64,000 nt of DNA from JAKOVR01 sp031415655. GTDB taxonomy: Bacteria > Actinomycetota > Acidimicrobiia > Acidimicrobiales > Acidimicrobilacustridaceae. The stretch's first letter is position 1. The number at the start of each line of letters is the position of its first letter. A program made the position numbers and the translations under genes. The notes under the pieces are model-generated. The model was not told where the DNA came from and searched no databases. It saw only the letters and a list, made by a program, of their open reading frames with translations. The DNA lies in contig JANOSD010000023.1 of the NCBI GenBank assembly GCA_031415655.1, forward strand, positions 4,699 to 68,698, in the 5' to 3' direction. Below, in pieces: positions 63,973-64,000 of the stretch.

Positions 63973-64000
63973 GGGCGGAGCCACCTCTGGTAGATCGGCG

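Overview
The window is 64 kb of high-GC DNA with frequent GTG starts, 4-bp ATGA/GTGA gene overlaps, BTAD/FHA, LigD-polymerase and branched-chain-type ABC genes. This points to an actinobacterium. The secreted-protein style (proline/threonine-rich lipoproteins, an 'ARLLDTR'-type repeat protein) resembles Acidimicrobiia, but that placement is inference. No rRNA gene, intact tRNA gene or CRISPR array was seen.

Layout. 0-6 kb: the N-terminal part of a P2-type ATPase; a prepilin-peptidase-like gene split by a 159-bp MITE-like element; an Asp/Asn hydroxylase with a Rieske-glutamate-synthase fusion; a YceI-like protein. 6-15.5 kb: an exported protein, a NarL-type response regulator with its histidine kinase, a secreted lipase, an acyltransferase-3 membrane protein, a VOC protein and a DUF3224 protein. 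15.9-23.4 kb: livG/livF ATPases without permeases, two FkbM methyltransferases, an acyl-CoA ligase, a DUF3089 lipoprotein and a TetR regulator. 23.4-34.2 kb: a GH38 mannosidase, an ECF sigma factor with an overlapping membrane partner, a large G8/beta-helix lipoprotein, anchored proteins and an OmpA-domain lipoprotein; five near-identical 56-bp palindromes mark the boundaries between these transcription units. 34.2-39.8 kb: a compact nitrate operon (NarK transporter, DmsB-DmsC fusion, NasA-like molybdoenzyme). 40-45 kb: two esterase lipoproteins and a second sigma/membrane-partner pair whose sigma gene is frameshifted. 45.3-48.9 kb: a divergent NAD/ADP-ribose locus (NAD-kinase-like, SPFH, NrtR-like Nudix regulator, ADP-ribosylglycohydrolase) with two matching inverted-repeat operators between the arms.

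49.9-59 kb is a decaying accessory region. It holds a broken BTAD-FHA regulator, a broken secreted protein, a lone Imm53 immunity gene, and a 5.2-kb segment bounded by identical 22-bp pieces of tRNA-Arg(ACG). Inside that segment are a truncated tyrosine integrase, transposition-ATPase and zinc-ribbon remnants, an HNH/SAVED-like remnant, an antitoxin plus a RES toxin frameshifted at a GATC repeat, a deoxyribosyltransferase-fold protein, another MITE copy and an XRE antitoxin. 59-64 kb returns to intact genes: a LigD-type polymerase, a NrtABC-like ABC transporter (Tat lipoprotein, permease, ATPase) and a HAD protein.

Working together: the NrtABC-like importer (60.2-63.2 kb) and NarK-DmsBC-NasA (34.2-39.8 kb) could both serve nitrate use, although no nitrite reductase lies in the window. 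The NAD/ADP-ribose locus looks like a self-contained, self-regulated unit and is the best candidate for an incompletely described system. Most frameshifts cluster in 50-59 kb while long genes elsewhere are open, which favours real decay over random assembly error, but read-level confirmation is needed.
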